Shown here piece by piece: positions 37,028 to 46,502 of a stretch of DNA of 64,000 bases. This stretch comes from an uncultured Tateyamaria sp. (GTDB taxonomy: Bacteria > Pseudomonadota > Alphaproteobacteria > Rhodobacterales > Rhodobacteraceae). The stretch lies in the NCBI RefSeq assembly GCF_947503415.1, contig NZ_CANNDS010000001.1, positions 496,001-560,000 of the forward strand, written 5' to 3'. The notes below the pieces were generated by a model. That model was not told where the DNA came from. It ran no database searches and worked only from the letters and a program-made list of their open reading frames with translations. Numbering within the stretch: position 1 is the first letter of the stretch; every line of letters begins with the position of its first letter. The position numbers and the translations under genes were made by a program.

Positions 37028-40000
37028 TTACGCGAACGCCTCGCAGTGATCACGCCACGCATAGGCGGTGTTTGAATCAATGGCGGCAAGTTCATCTGCC
37101 AGCGTCAGATCCGGCCGGAATCCCATCATCTGACGCAGGTTCGGATCGCCGTTGGACCCGGCGAATTTGCGTTCGCAGGTGATCGTCACCGAGCCGGAGA
37201 AAATGAATACGGAAATCTCAATGGTCAGCTGCGCCTTGCCCACGCATTTGCCGGATTGGAATTCATAGCGCAGTTCCAAATACAGTTCGATCGACGCGGA
37301 GATGATGCCAAGCACGTCTACATGCCCGCCAAGTCGGAAATACCCGGTCAGGGACGCGTCATCCTGCTCCATCCGAAAGTAAAAGCCCGCCATCACCTCC
37401 ACGCCGCCTGACGCCACGCCAAGGTCAATCGAAAGGCTCGCGCCGAATTCCAGTGACGCTTCAAGGATTTGGACACCAGACGGGTCGATGGTGATGCCGA
37501 AGAAGCCACCACCGCCGAACATGTAGACGGTCAGCAGGAAGGGCTGTTCTCTGGTGCAGAAATTGAACCGGACAGACAGCGGCTGACCAATAAACGGCAC
37601 GGTAAAGCCAGCACCCAAGGAGATGTTTTGTATATTGAGAACACCGCAGGTGATGCCCGGCAGCGCAATGTCGAAACCCGCATCAATGCCTTGCGGTGAA
37701 ATGTCGAGGTAAGGTGGATCGGAAAACCCATCCAGCGGGATGAGGTCGCGCAAGGTTTCCACAAACGACAGCGGCCCCACGAACTTGATATCCGTGAACA
37801 GCACGTCAACATCGGTCTTGGCCTTGCTGTCGATGGAAAACTCGATCTTCTCAAACATCAGTTCCAGAAAACCGGCGGCTCCAATCAACACCAGATCGAA
37901 ATTTTTCAGCCCACAAATCACCGAAATCTTGGGCGCACTTGAGCCGTTCTTTTTCACCTTTGCTTCTACCGCGACCGAAAAACCGCGCTTGTCATTGACG
38001 CGGAAAATCGGATCGGTGCTGGGCCAAGACGAAATCTCGGGGTTCCAATCGAAACGGACCGTCAGTTCATCCCCGAAAAGCCCGGCGATTGTAGAAACAT
38101 AGCCAAGCACTTCCTCCGTTGCGTTCAGCGCATCCACTATCTGCGTTCGCAGCGCGCCATCCAGCAGATCGAGCCCTGCAATCGTCGTCGAAAGCGGCCC
38201 AATCGCCGCGATGACATCGTTCACATTGTTCTGGAAGGTGGTTGCGTCCTCGAACAGTGCCGCAAGGGCCGTGGGGTCGCCGACAATTGCCTCAAGCGCG
38301 TCAAACAGGTCTTTGCCCTGTGCGATCAGAACGGGAAGTTCGGCAATGTCGTCCAGCACTGCCTCAAGCTTCTGACACAGCGTCAGACCTTGTTGCCGGA
38401 ACCCCGCGGGCAATGATTGCCCGGCAATCTGGGCATCCAACGCAATACGTACATCCGAGAGCCCACTTTGAGCTTGCGACACCGCCGTCGGCAGGTCCGT
38501 CAAGGAGGGGGCGGGCACCCCGGCATCGAGGACAGTACCAATGGCGGTCTGCAATTCGCTCACGACGCTATCGATGCCAGTTATGAGGTTTTGCACCTTC
38601 GGAGTAATGTCGGCCTGCTGCGCAGCGTTCAAAGCGGCGGCCTGCGCGATCGTGTCAGTCAACGACGCATGGAACACATCCATGGCGGCGTTTGCAATTC
38701 CCGCTGGACCAGACGCAATGTTAGAAATGATGCCATAGGTGCGGATCAACGTATTGATGAAATTCTCGATCTCATTCCCGGATTCCTGCTGGAATTTCGG
38801 GATTTTTTCCTGATTGCTATCAAGGTCAGACACCAGATCGATGATTGCGCCCAAGGGGATGCACCCAAAGATCAGTGGCAGCGGCAGTGAACTGATGCCA
38901 TCCGTATCGGCAAATCCGGCGGATTGAGGCACTGTACCCGTGATGTACTGCTGCACGTCTGACGTGATTGGCCCACCGATCCGTGACAATGCCTTGGGCA
39001 CCATGTTGGGTTGGACGAAACCTCCAGATCGATCACCTTGCGCAGAGAAATCCATTTGCGCGGGGTTTGCGCTTTGATCGATGTCGGCAAACACTTCGCC
39101 TTTCTGTTCAAGCCCGACTTGCAGATACGTGTCGTTCCACGTCAGCGTGCTGGGATCATTCGATCCGGTCAGATGGGAAACCGCCCCAATCCGCGCATCA
39201 ACAGAGGCGACAACCGGCGTCCAGATCGGCTGCAACAGCTTGTCGCTCGCCGCCTGAAGCGAAGCGTTGCCAGGTTGGGCAAAGCCGCCAAAGCGCATCT
39301 TTTCGACCTGTACCGTCGTGTCGCCTGTCTTTTTGCTGCTCGCCAGGGCCACCTGCTGCAATTTCAACTCGGCGGTATGGCGCGGTGGAAACGGCTCGGC
39401 CCTCTCCATCGCAAATGACTGCGCGGCGGCAGCGGCGTTCTGCGCGGCAGTGACGTAATGGATTGGATCGTCATCGGGATTTCCCGGCGCGGCCACGGTG
39501 TTGTCCATGAAGATGATCGGCAGATCAAAGGCGATACGGCGCCCATCAAGATCATAGGCCAACCACTGAAACCTGAAGGGGGCGCCCGCGACGAAGGGCC
39601 AGAACATCGTCTGGCCCCGTCCCGCCTGCGCCTCCGAAGCACCCGGTGGATCAAGTGGCGGCGTCAGTTCGGTCAGCAACTGAACGCGCGAGAACGGAAA
39701 CTGCAATGCAAGGCTGTTGTCGCCGTCCTTGAGGGACCCATTGTCATAGGTCCGCTCGCGCTCCCGCCGGGCAACAAAAAACTGTTTGCGTAGATAGGCT
39801 CGGTTCTGCGGCGCTTGAAGATCGCTGTTGGTGCCGCCGATGCCATTGTGGAACTTGCGTTCCGTGACTTCGATCAGTGCCATGCGATGGCCAAACGGAA
39901 ACGCGCCCCCCTTATACACCACACGCACATAATGATCGCGGCCCATGGCCGCGCGGTGCACCCATTCTTCGACCGACAGACCCTGAGGCACCTCCCACGC

Positions 40001-41206
40001 GCCCCTGCTGTCAAGCCACCCCCCCAGCGATGACAGCATCATCTGTTTGGTATCAATGGGCTCCGGGCGATAGCCGGTTATGCTCCAGTTTGATGACAGA
40101 TGTGCAATCTGAAGCCGGTTGAAATCCGACATCGCTGTCCGGAAGGGTGCGGTCGGTGGTTCGGTATCCGGATCAATGTCCATCGCATCATGGGTGGACT
40201 TCATTTGCGAAGTCGATCCCTCGCCAGTCTTGGCCCAGACCGCGCGTATGGTCCGGTTTGCGTCCGGTTTCGGCGGCTCAATCGTTTCGCCGTTGGCCTT
40301 TGGCGCAACCAGCCGCGAATGCCACAGCTCCGTGGTGCCCGCAGGCGAGGTTACTGGCGCGCTCGCATGCCGCCACCGTTCGCCGGCATGTGGTGACACA
40401 ATCAAACGCCACGGCATCTCGATGGCCGTGGTCACGGCGTTGGGGGCCGATGGGCGCGTCGGTCGCGCGATGACACGGGTGGGGATGACAGTGAATTGAG
40501 GTGGCAAGTTTTCTGTCGCCGTCAGCCCGCTGCCGCCACCGATCTGGCGCAACCGCAAGGTGGCGTCGTCATTGCCAAGAACAATGCTGCGCGCAGCAAA
40601 TCCAGAAAGAGCCGCCCGTTGCGACGGTGTCATCCGCGCTATCGCCCTCGTGTCAAAAAGTTGTTCCAGCCCAAGAGATGGCTGAAAGCGCGACGGGCGC
40701 GGTTTGGCTGCCGAAGAGACCTTCATAGCAAGGTCTTGTACCGCCTCCAAAACACCTTCCAGTGTCCAAGGAATGACCGTGCCATCCGGCACAGGAAAGA
40801 CCAGCCGCGATTCATCAGCGATCCGCGCGCGGATCGGAGGGGCGTCGGGCGTTTCACTAGCGCTGAGCGCGTTGGCATCGATGAAACCCGGGGGCGCCGC
40901 CTGATAGAAACACTGCTCGGTGATCGACTGAGGTGGAAAATGCAGGATCAAATACGCGGTGCCACGACGCGTCTTTTGCAAAATTGGCGGATCACCCGGC
41001 ACAACGGACAAGTTACGCAGTTCAATCCGCAGCGCCAAAAGGTCAAGCGCGCGCACGACAGGCGTGCCCGCGCGGCTCCGGTCAAAAATGTTGAAGACAT
41101 GATCAACGGGCACTGGAATCAGAACGCCCGGGCGCATGATAGTTCTGGTAATCGACCTGAAAACGTCTGCGGATACGGGTCCACGCCCTACCGGTAGCCT
41201 GGCCAT
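37028..41206 (-). CDS. Giant uncharacterised protein (1392 aa) with helical middle and beta-rich C-terminal part
   Basis: Uninterrupted 4.2-kb ORF; C-terminal alternating strands (FGASLSIDLGVASGGVEVMAGFYFRMEQDDASLTGYFRLGGHVDVLGIISASIELYLELRYEF). Confidence 0.85.
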   Translation of the reverse strand: MARLPVGRGPVSADVFRSITRTIMRPGVLIPVPVDHVFNIFDRSRAGTPVVRALDLLALRIELRNLSVVPGDPPILQKTRRGTAYLILHFPPQSITEQCFYQAAPPGFIDANALSASETPDAPPIRARIADESRLVFPVPDGTVIPWTLEGVLEAVQDLAMKVSSAAKPRPSRFQPSLGLEQLFDTRAIARMTPSQRAALSGFAARSIVLGNDDATLRLRQIGGGSGLTATENLPPQFTVIPTRVIARPTRPSAPNAVTTAIEMPWRLIVSPHAGERWRHASAPVTSPAGTTELWHSRLVAPKANGETIEPPKPDANRTIRAVWAKTGEGSTSQMKSTHDAMDIDPDTEPPTAPFRTAMSDFNRLQIAHLSSNWSITGYRPEPIDTKQMMLSSLGGWLDSRGAWEVPQGLSVEEWVHRAAMGRDHYVRVVYKGGAFPFGHRMALIEVTERKFHNGIGGTNSDLQAPQNRAYLRKQFFVARRERERTYDNGSLKDGDNSLALQFPFSRVQLLTELTPPLDPPGASEAQAGRGQTMFWPFVAGAPFRFQWLAYDLDGRRIAFDLPIIFMDNTVAAPGNPDDDPIHYVTAAQNAAAAAQSFAMERAEPFPPRHTAELKLQQVALASSKKTGDTTVQVEKMRFGGFAQPGNASLQAASDKLLQPIWTPVVASVDARIGAVSHLTGSNDPSTLTWNDTYLQVGLEQKGEVFADIDQSANPAQMDFSAQGDRSGGFVQPNMVPKALSRIGGPITSDVQQYITGTVPQSAGFADTDGISSLPLPLIFGCIPLGAIIDLVSDLDSNQEKIPKFQQESGNEIENFINTLIRTYGIISNIASGPAGIANAAMDVFHASLTDTIAQAAALNAAQQADITPKVQNLITGIDSVVSELQTAIGTVLDAGVPAPSLTDLPTAVSQAQSGLSDVRIALDAQIAGQSLPAGFRQQGLTLCQKLEAVLDDIAELPVLIAQGKDLFDALEAIVGDPTALAALFEDATTFQNNVNDVIAAIGPLSTTIAGLDLLDGALRTQIVDALNATEEVLGYVSTIAGLFGDELTVRFDWNPEISSWPSTDPIFRVNDKRGFSVAVEAKVKKNGSSAPKISVICGLKNFDLVLIGAAGFLELMFEKIEFSIDSKAKTDVDVLFTDIKFVGPLSFVETLRDLIPLDGFSDPPYLDISPQGIDAGFDIALPGITCGVLNIQNISLGAGFTVPFIGQPLSVRFNFCTREQPFLLTVYMFGGGGFFGITIDPSGVQILEASLEFGASLSIDLGVASGGVEVMAGFYFRMEQDDASLTGYFRLGGHVDVLGIISASIELYLELRYEFQSGKCVGKAQLTIEISVFIFSGSVTITCERKFAGSNGDPNLRQMMGFRPDLTLADELAAIDSNTAYAWRDHCEAFA

Positions 41207-41461
41207 GGATTCCCCCCCCTCGACCGCAGCTTACGACATTCGCCACTGTAGATTACGTTACGTCAACTTGCGTATTTTCGCCAGCGCAGCCGACCTCATC
41301 GGCCAAATATGGCTCATGCAACGTCGAACATTCGGGCGTGCCGGGATCGTTAGGCGTGCTCTGCAAACCGGTCGCCGATACATCTTGCCACGCAACGTGC
41401 AGATGTGGGTGAAGCGGAAACGCTGGTCCTCAGTGTAGGCTTCAATCATCCAATGCCCGCG

Positions 41462-41731
41462 CTAATGGGCGACCTCGGTGGCATCCGCCTTCGATGCACC
41501 GATATGGACGATGTAATCGACACCAACGACAGCCTTCCTAACGGTCTCCACGGTGTCGAGATCGAGGTGAACCGGCTGTGCGCCAATCTCACTCCTAATC
41601 TCGGCTTGATCGTCGCGATGGACTGCAAGCGTTTTGACAGCGATCGCCTCGGCGCGCGTGCAGACGACACTCCCACCAAACTTCACTGTAATGCCGATTG
41701 CGAGAACGCGGCGATATTTGAGAGGGGCCAT
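41462..41731 (-). pseudogene. Possible truncated NAD-dependent epimerase/SDR fragment
   Basis: MAPLKYRRVLAIGITVKFGGSV...IGAQPVHLDLDTVETVRKAVVGVDYIVHIGASKADATEVAH* resembles an SDR N-terminus, then stops. Confidence 0.35.
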
Positions 41732-42196
41732 AATCTTTACATTCGTGAGTGTTTGACCGGTTTTGCCTGTTGGCGTCATTCGCCCATGATCGCTTCTTTC
41801 TTCACGACACCCGCTCCGCCGCACTTTTCCGTCTCGTGCAGCCAGCTTTCGAAGCTGCGCCACCCGAATGAATGACACCCACGGGTGGAAAAGCACGCGG
41901 CGCATCAGTGGCTGCAACAGCAAGTGCCAGCCTGCAAGCGGGTGCTCCGGATCGACACGAGTTCCGTGCCATGGACCCCAATATCCATGTTTGAACACCG
42001 TGGCTGATGGTCCGGCATGGCAGGTCCAATAGTTTCACAGACAGACTCCAGCAATGGAACGTGTCGAGCATTTGGGGGACAGGTTCACTACCTCACTCAG
42101 TGTCGGCAGGACAGACGCCCGCTGAGTTGTCACCGGGTCGCTGCATCGTGCGGGCTCGGCCTCGACACACAGCAACTGGAAAAAAGGGCTTTCAAA

Positions 42197-42649
42197 ATGG
42201 CTTCGATCAAGGCGGCGATCTGCATGTTTTGCGCCAGCACATTGCTCAGCGGCGCAGCAATTGCACAGAACTTTACCTCACCCTTGATGGACGGACGCCC
42301 GTGGTCCGTCACCTTGCCCGATGGACGTGCCATCACAATGACGTTCATGCCGAACGGTGTTGTTGCGGCGTCAGCCGGCTACGGGACCTCGGCCATGAGG
42401 TGGGTCAGAAACGGCAACGTGCTGTGCATCTCCGGTGCTCCGAGCTTCGGCGCCTCCGCGATGCACCCTGTTCCCAGACCAGGTCCCAAAATACGACCCG
42501 GGCCGGGCCCAAAAGTTCGCCCAGGCCCCGGCCCCGGCCCCAAGATCGCGCCCAGCGTCCGGCAAAGACAATGCCTGAGCCTGCAGGTCTATGGCACCGG
42601 ATACGCTGGATACACCGAGCAAGGACACATGGTGCTGTTCAACCGTTGA
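42197..42649 (+). CDS. Secreted protein of unknown function with Pro/Gly repeat insert
   Basis: Signal peptide; LMDGRPWSVTLPDGRAITMTFMPNG...RWVRNGNVLCISG; PGPKIRPGPGPKVRPGPGPGPK insert; resembles 49965-50300. Confidence 0.7.
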   Translation: MASIKAAICMFCASTLLSGAAIAQNFTSPLMDGRPWSVTLPDGRAITMTFMPNGVVAASAGYGTSAMRWVRNGNVLCISGAPSFGASAMHPVPRPGPKIRPGPGPKVRPGPGPGPKIAPSVRQRQCLSLQVYGTGYAGYTEQGHMVLFNR

Positions 42650-42676
42650 GCAGGCATTGGCCTCAAATGTGGAGCC

Positions 42677-43300
42677 TCAAACGGGGTCGCGTACAAACAG
42701 GCCCGATGTCAGAAGGTCCACGTGGTGTTTCACAAGGTGTTGCATATCCAGGGGCGCGATGTCGTCAAAGGTCAGCCTCCAGATCGCTGCCATGATGACA
42801 GGGGCCATGATCAATTTCGGATCGTAATCCAGCGCCTCCGGGCGGACCTCTCCGCGTGCGACACCACGGGCCAGCATCTTGGACATCATGTCCTGTGCGA
42901 CCGTCAGTATCGTGTCGTGGTAAAAGCGCGTAAGCTCAGGAAACTGACGCCCTTCGGCGATCAGGACACGCAGCAACACGATTGTGTCGCGGTCTACTAG
43001 TCGCGCGTACATCGTGTTGAGCATATGGGACAACATCTCGGAAAATGACTGATCCGCAGCGTCTCCCGAGGGTCGTGCATCTGCCATGACGTTCCCGACA
43101 CGCACGCGAAACGCTTCCTGGATCAACGCCTCCTTGTCGTCGAAATACAGGTACACCGTTGACCTCGCGATCTGGGCCCGCGCTGCAATCGAGCCAATCG
43201 TCGTCGCCGAGTATCCCTTGATCCCGAATTCCTGCACGGCTGCATCAATGATGTCGGTCGGTCGCATGTCCTTGCGCCGCCTGCGTTTGGTTTGTGTCAT
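42677..43300 (-). CDS. TetR family transcriptional regulator
   Basis: IIDAAVQEFGIKGYSATTIGSIAARAQIARSTVYLYFDDKEALIQEAF. Confidence 0.93.
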   Translation of the reverse strand: MTQTKRRRRKDMRPTDIIDAAVQEFGIKGYSATTIGSIAARAQIARSTVYLYFDDKEALIQEAFRVRVGNVMADARPSGDAADQSFSEMLSHMLNTMYARLVDRDTIVLLRVLIAEGRQFPELTRFYHDTILTVAQDMMSKMLARGVARGEVRPEALDYDPKLIMAPVIMAAIWRLTFDDIAPLDMQHLVKHHVDLLTSGLFVRDPV

Positions 43301-43329
43301 TTTGTGTCTCTTATTGAAACGCCATTCGT

Positions 43330-43349
43330 TAATGACATATGTGTCATTA
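43330..43349. promoter_or_regulatory. Inverted repeat TAATGACA-TATG-TGTCATTA, candidate TetR operator
   Basis: 8-bp perfect arms in the divergent TetR/efflux promoter region. Confidence 0.75.
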
Positions 43350-43368
43350 GTATTCTCAAGGATGAGAA

Positions 43369-44595
43369 ATGGCCAATCCCGATCGATCCCAAGCCCCTGA
43401 TTTACCACTCACGGATAATGGGCTTGAGGCGCCAGTACCAGAACGCATCACCCCGGCGCAGCCACGCAAACCTGTGCTTCGGCTGATGCCTCTGGTGCTG
43501 GCGTCAATGTTCGCTGGTGGGGTGATCGGTATGTATTTCCAACCGCCCGCCCTGCGCGCGTTCTTTGAAACCACCGGGCTGACGCCTGGTGCCGGGACGG
43601 ACACCCCCATTGCCGTTGCCCTTGCCAAGGTCAGCACGCAGGAAGAGGTTGCCGTCGTCAGCGAAGGGGATATCGTTGCGTTGGGACGTATCCTGCCTGC
43701 AGGCGATGTGATCCGGATTGCCACGCCATTTGGCGCCAGCGACGCGCGCATTCATGCGCTGAAAGTGGCGGTCGGTGATACCGTTGCGCAAGGCGATACG
43801 TTGGCAATCCTCGACAACAGGCTCGATCTGGAAAGCGGCATTGAAATTGCCGCAGCCACGGTCAAGGTTCGCGAAGCGACCCTCATGCAATCCCGCGAGA
43901 CAGTCCGCGCCAGCCGCGAAGAAGCGGCCGCCAATCTGGAGCGTGCCGAGGTGACGGCGAAACAGGCCGACTCGGAATTGGCAAGGGCCACATCCCTGCT
44001 GGATCGCGGCGTTACCACCCGGGCCGATTTCGACGAAGTTGTCGCGCGGGCCACAGAAGCCGCGCGCGACGTCGAACGAAATCGCGCCACGCTGTCGCGA
44101 TACAGCACGTTGTCCGGGTCAGTGCAGGCCGACATCGCCGTGGCCGAAGCCAATCTTGAGGCGGCACGGGTCGACCTGCGACGTGCTGAACGGGAACTTG
44201 AGCGCAGCATTGTCCGCGCGCCCCAAGGCGGCACTGTTCTGGACATCAACGTGCAAGTGGGCGAACGCCCGGACACCGACGGCATCCTCAATCTCGGCGA
44301 CATCGGGCAGATGACGGTCGAGGCGGAGGTCTACCAGACCCTGATCGGGCGCGTGTCCATTGGTGATCCGGTGACAGTGACCGCCGCAGCTTTGGGGGAT
44401 GTTCTGACCGGCACGGTACAGGCGATTGGACTGGAGATCGGTCGCCAGTCAATTACGTCGGACGACCCGGCCGCCAATACGGATGCACGGGTGGTAGATG
44501 TGATCGTGATGCTCGACCCCGCCTCTTCGGACAGAGCCAAGCGCTACACCAACCTGGAAACCATCGTGCGCATTGATACGGCGCAACCCAAATGA
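43369..44595 (+). CDS. devB-like: HlyD/DevB-type membrane fusion protein
   Basis: N-terminal TM, long coiled-coil hairpin, lipoyl-like halves (IRIATPFGASDARIHALKVAVGDTVAQGDTLAILDNR). Confidence 0.88.
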   Translation: MANPDRSQAPDLPLTDNGLEAPVPERITPAQPRKPVLRLMPLVLASMFAGGVIGMYFQPPALRAFFETTGLTPGAGTDTPIAVALAKVSTQEEVAVVSEGDIVALGRILPAGDVIRIATPFGASDARIHALKVAVGDTVAQGDTLAILDNRLDLESGIEIAAATVKVREATLMQSRETVRASREEAAANLERAEVTAKQADSELARATSLLDRGVTTRADFDEVVARATEAARDVERNRATLSRYSTLSGSVQADIAVAEANLEAARVDLRRAERELERSIVRAPQGGTVLDINVQVGERPDTDGILNLGDIGQMTVEAEVYQTLIGRVSIGDPVTVTAAALGDVLTGTVQAIGLEIGRQSITSDDPAANTDARVVDVIVMLDPASSDRAKRYTNLETIVRIDTAQPK

Positions 44596-45767
44596 GCAGG
44601 CTGCTCCAGCGACTGTTCGGACGCCTGCCAATCGGGTGGTTGCAGCTGTCGCACAGCAAAGCCCGGTTTGCGGCCGCCCTTGCGGGCGTCGCCTTTGCCA
44701 CGCTTCTGGTCTTCATGCAGTTGGGCATTCTGGGCGCACTCAACAGCTCCACCATCGCGCCCTACAGCTTCTTTGACGCTGACATCATCATTTCTGCCGA
44801 AGATGCCAACACCCTCACCGATGGCAGCAACGTCGCGCGCAGCCGCCTGTTTCAGGCGTTGGGCGTGGCCGGTGTCGCATCCGGCACGCCGCTCTATATC
44901 GGTTCTCTCGACTTCCAATTGGATGGGGGCAGCACGGCCAGCCTGCAGACCTACGCGCTCGACACGCAGGGACAGGCCTTTGTCACTCGCGCCATCGCGG
45001 AACAGTTCGACCTCTTGATCCCCGAAAACACTGCATTGATCGACACGGCCATGCGCGGCGTGCCCACAAGCGCATTTGACGGGTTGCGCGCGGGCCAACC
45101 CTTTGCGTTCGAGATCAAGGGCAAGACCCTGACCGCCGTGGGCACGTTGACAATGGGTGGCGGGTTCACCGCTGACGGCACGTTGTTTGTGTCCGACCAG
45201 ACGTTTCTGCGGTTTTTCAGCGGGCGCAGCAGCGGCGCGCCCAATCACATTCTACTCAAAGTCGCGGACGGCGCAGAACCCGACGAAGTTGTCAGCCGTC
45301 TGCGCACGATTCTGCCTGCCGAGGCGGTCAAAGTGCAAACGCTGGAAGAGGCGGCCAATGCCGATCTGGCCTACCAAACGACAGAACGGCCCACCGGCAT
45401 CATCTTTGGCTTTGGTGTGCTGATCGGGATCATCGTGGGCATCGTGATCGTCTATCAGGTGTTGTCGACCGACGTAGCGGATCACCTCAGCGAATACGCT
45501 ACGTTCAAGGCGATGGGTTACGGGCAGCCATTCTTCCTTGGGATCGTCTTCGAAGAGGCGCTTGTGCTGGCCGTGATCGGCTTCATTCCAGGCCTGTTTT
45601 TTTCCATACTCCTGTACATGGGGATGAGTGCGGCCACCGGGCTGCCTGTGGAAATGGAGATTGCCCGCATCTTATCCGTCTTTGTCGGCACATTAGTCGC
45701 TTGCTGCCTCTCAGGTGCGATTGCGACCCGGCGGCTGGCGGGCGCTGATCCGGCGGACCTGTTCTGA
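44592..45767 (+). CDS. devC-like: DevC-type ABC transporter permease (FtsX/MacB fold)
   Basis: LQLSHSKARFAAALAGVAFATLLVFMQLGILGALNSSTIAPYSFFDADIIIS; C-terminal FtsX TMs. Confidence 0.9.
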   Translation: MSRLLQRLFGRLPIGWLQLSHSKARFAAALAGVAFATLLVFMQLGILGALNSSTIAPYSFFDADIIISAEDANTLTDGSNVARSRLFQALGVAGVASGTPLYIGSLDFQLDGGSTASLQTYALDTQGQAFVTRAIAEQFDLLIPENTALIDTAMRGVPTSAFDGLRAGQPFAFEIKGKTLTAVGTLTMGGGFTADGTLFVSDQTFLRFFSGRSSGAPNHILLKVADGAEPDEVVSRLRTILPAEAVKVQTLEEAANADLAYQTTERPTGIIFGFGVLIGIIVGIVIVYQVLSTDVADHLSEYATFKAMGYGQPFFLGIVFEEALVLAVIGFIPGLFFSILLYMGMSAATGLPVEMEIARILSVFVGTLVACCLSGAIATRRLAGADPADLF

Positions 45768-46498
45768 TGACGGATGCCGCCCCAATCATCACCTCCGGCC
45801 TCGACCACTTCTTCGGCACCGGCGAGGCGCGCAAACAGGCCATCTGGGACGTGAATCTGGAAATAGCACCCGGCAAGCTGACGGTTTTGATGGGGCCATC
45901 CGGGTCTGGCAAGACCACCCTCCTGACGCTGATGGGGTGCTTGCGGGACGTCAAGGATGGCAGCGTCAGACTGCTGGGCATCGAACTCAACGGCGCGCCG
46001 GAAAAACAGCTGGTCGCATTGCGACGCAAGCTGGGGTTCATCTTTCAGGCACACAACCTGCACGAAAGCCTGACGGCGACCCAAAACGTCATGATGGGGC
46101 TGCAAGTGCACGGGCGCGGTGATCCGGTCAAACAACTGGCCGCGGCGCATCACATCCTTGGGTTGGTCGGTCTGGCAGATCGCCGCGACTATCTGCCGGG
46201 CAACCTGTCCGGCGGGCAAAAACAACGGGTCGCAATTGCACGGGCCCTGGTCTCAAATCCCAAGATCGTCTTTGCCGATGAACCGACCGCAGCACTGGAC
46301 AAGGTGTCGGGTCGCAACGTCGTCGAAATGCTCAAGGCGCTTGGCGTCCAACGCAACACCACCACGGTCATGGTTACACATGACAACCGCATTCTTGAGA
46401 TGGCGGACCGCATCATAACGCTTGAGGAAGGCAGGGTGGTCAAGGATGTCGTCCAGCCCACCAAACCCTTGCAACTTGTCGAATTGACCAAGAGTTGA
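45767..46498 (+). CDS. devA-like: DevA-type ABC transporter ATPase
   Basis: Walker A GPSGSGKTTLL, signature LSGGQKQRVAIARAL, Walker B IVFADEPTAALD. Confidence 0.95.
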   Translation: MTDAAPIITSGLDHFFGTGEARKQAIWDVNLEIAPGKLTVLMGPSGSGKTTLLTLMGCLRDVKDGSVRLLGIELNGAPEKQLVALRRKLGFIFQAHNLHESLTATQNVMMGLQVHGRGDPVKQLAAAHHILGLVGLADRRDYLPGNLSGGQKQRVAIARALVSNPKIVFADEPTAALDKVSGRNVVEMLKALGVQRNTTTVMVTHDNRILEMADRIITLEEGRVVKDVVQPTKPLQLVELTKS

Positions 46499-46502
46499 TG
46501 CG

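Noticed and set aside
42007-42795. 262-aa plus-strand ORF
   Set aside because: Alternative frame across the 42197-42649 secreted protein; no signal or domain and runs over the intergenic region.
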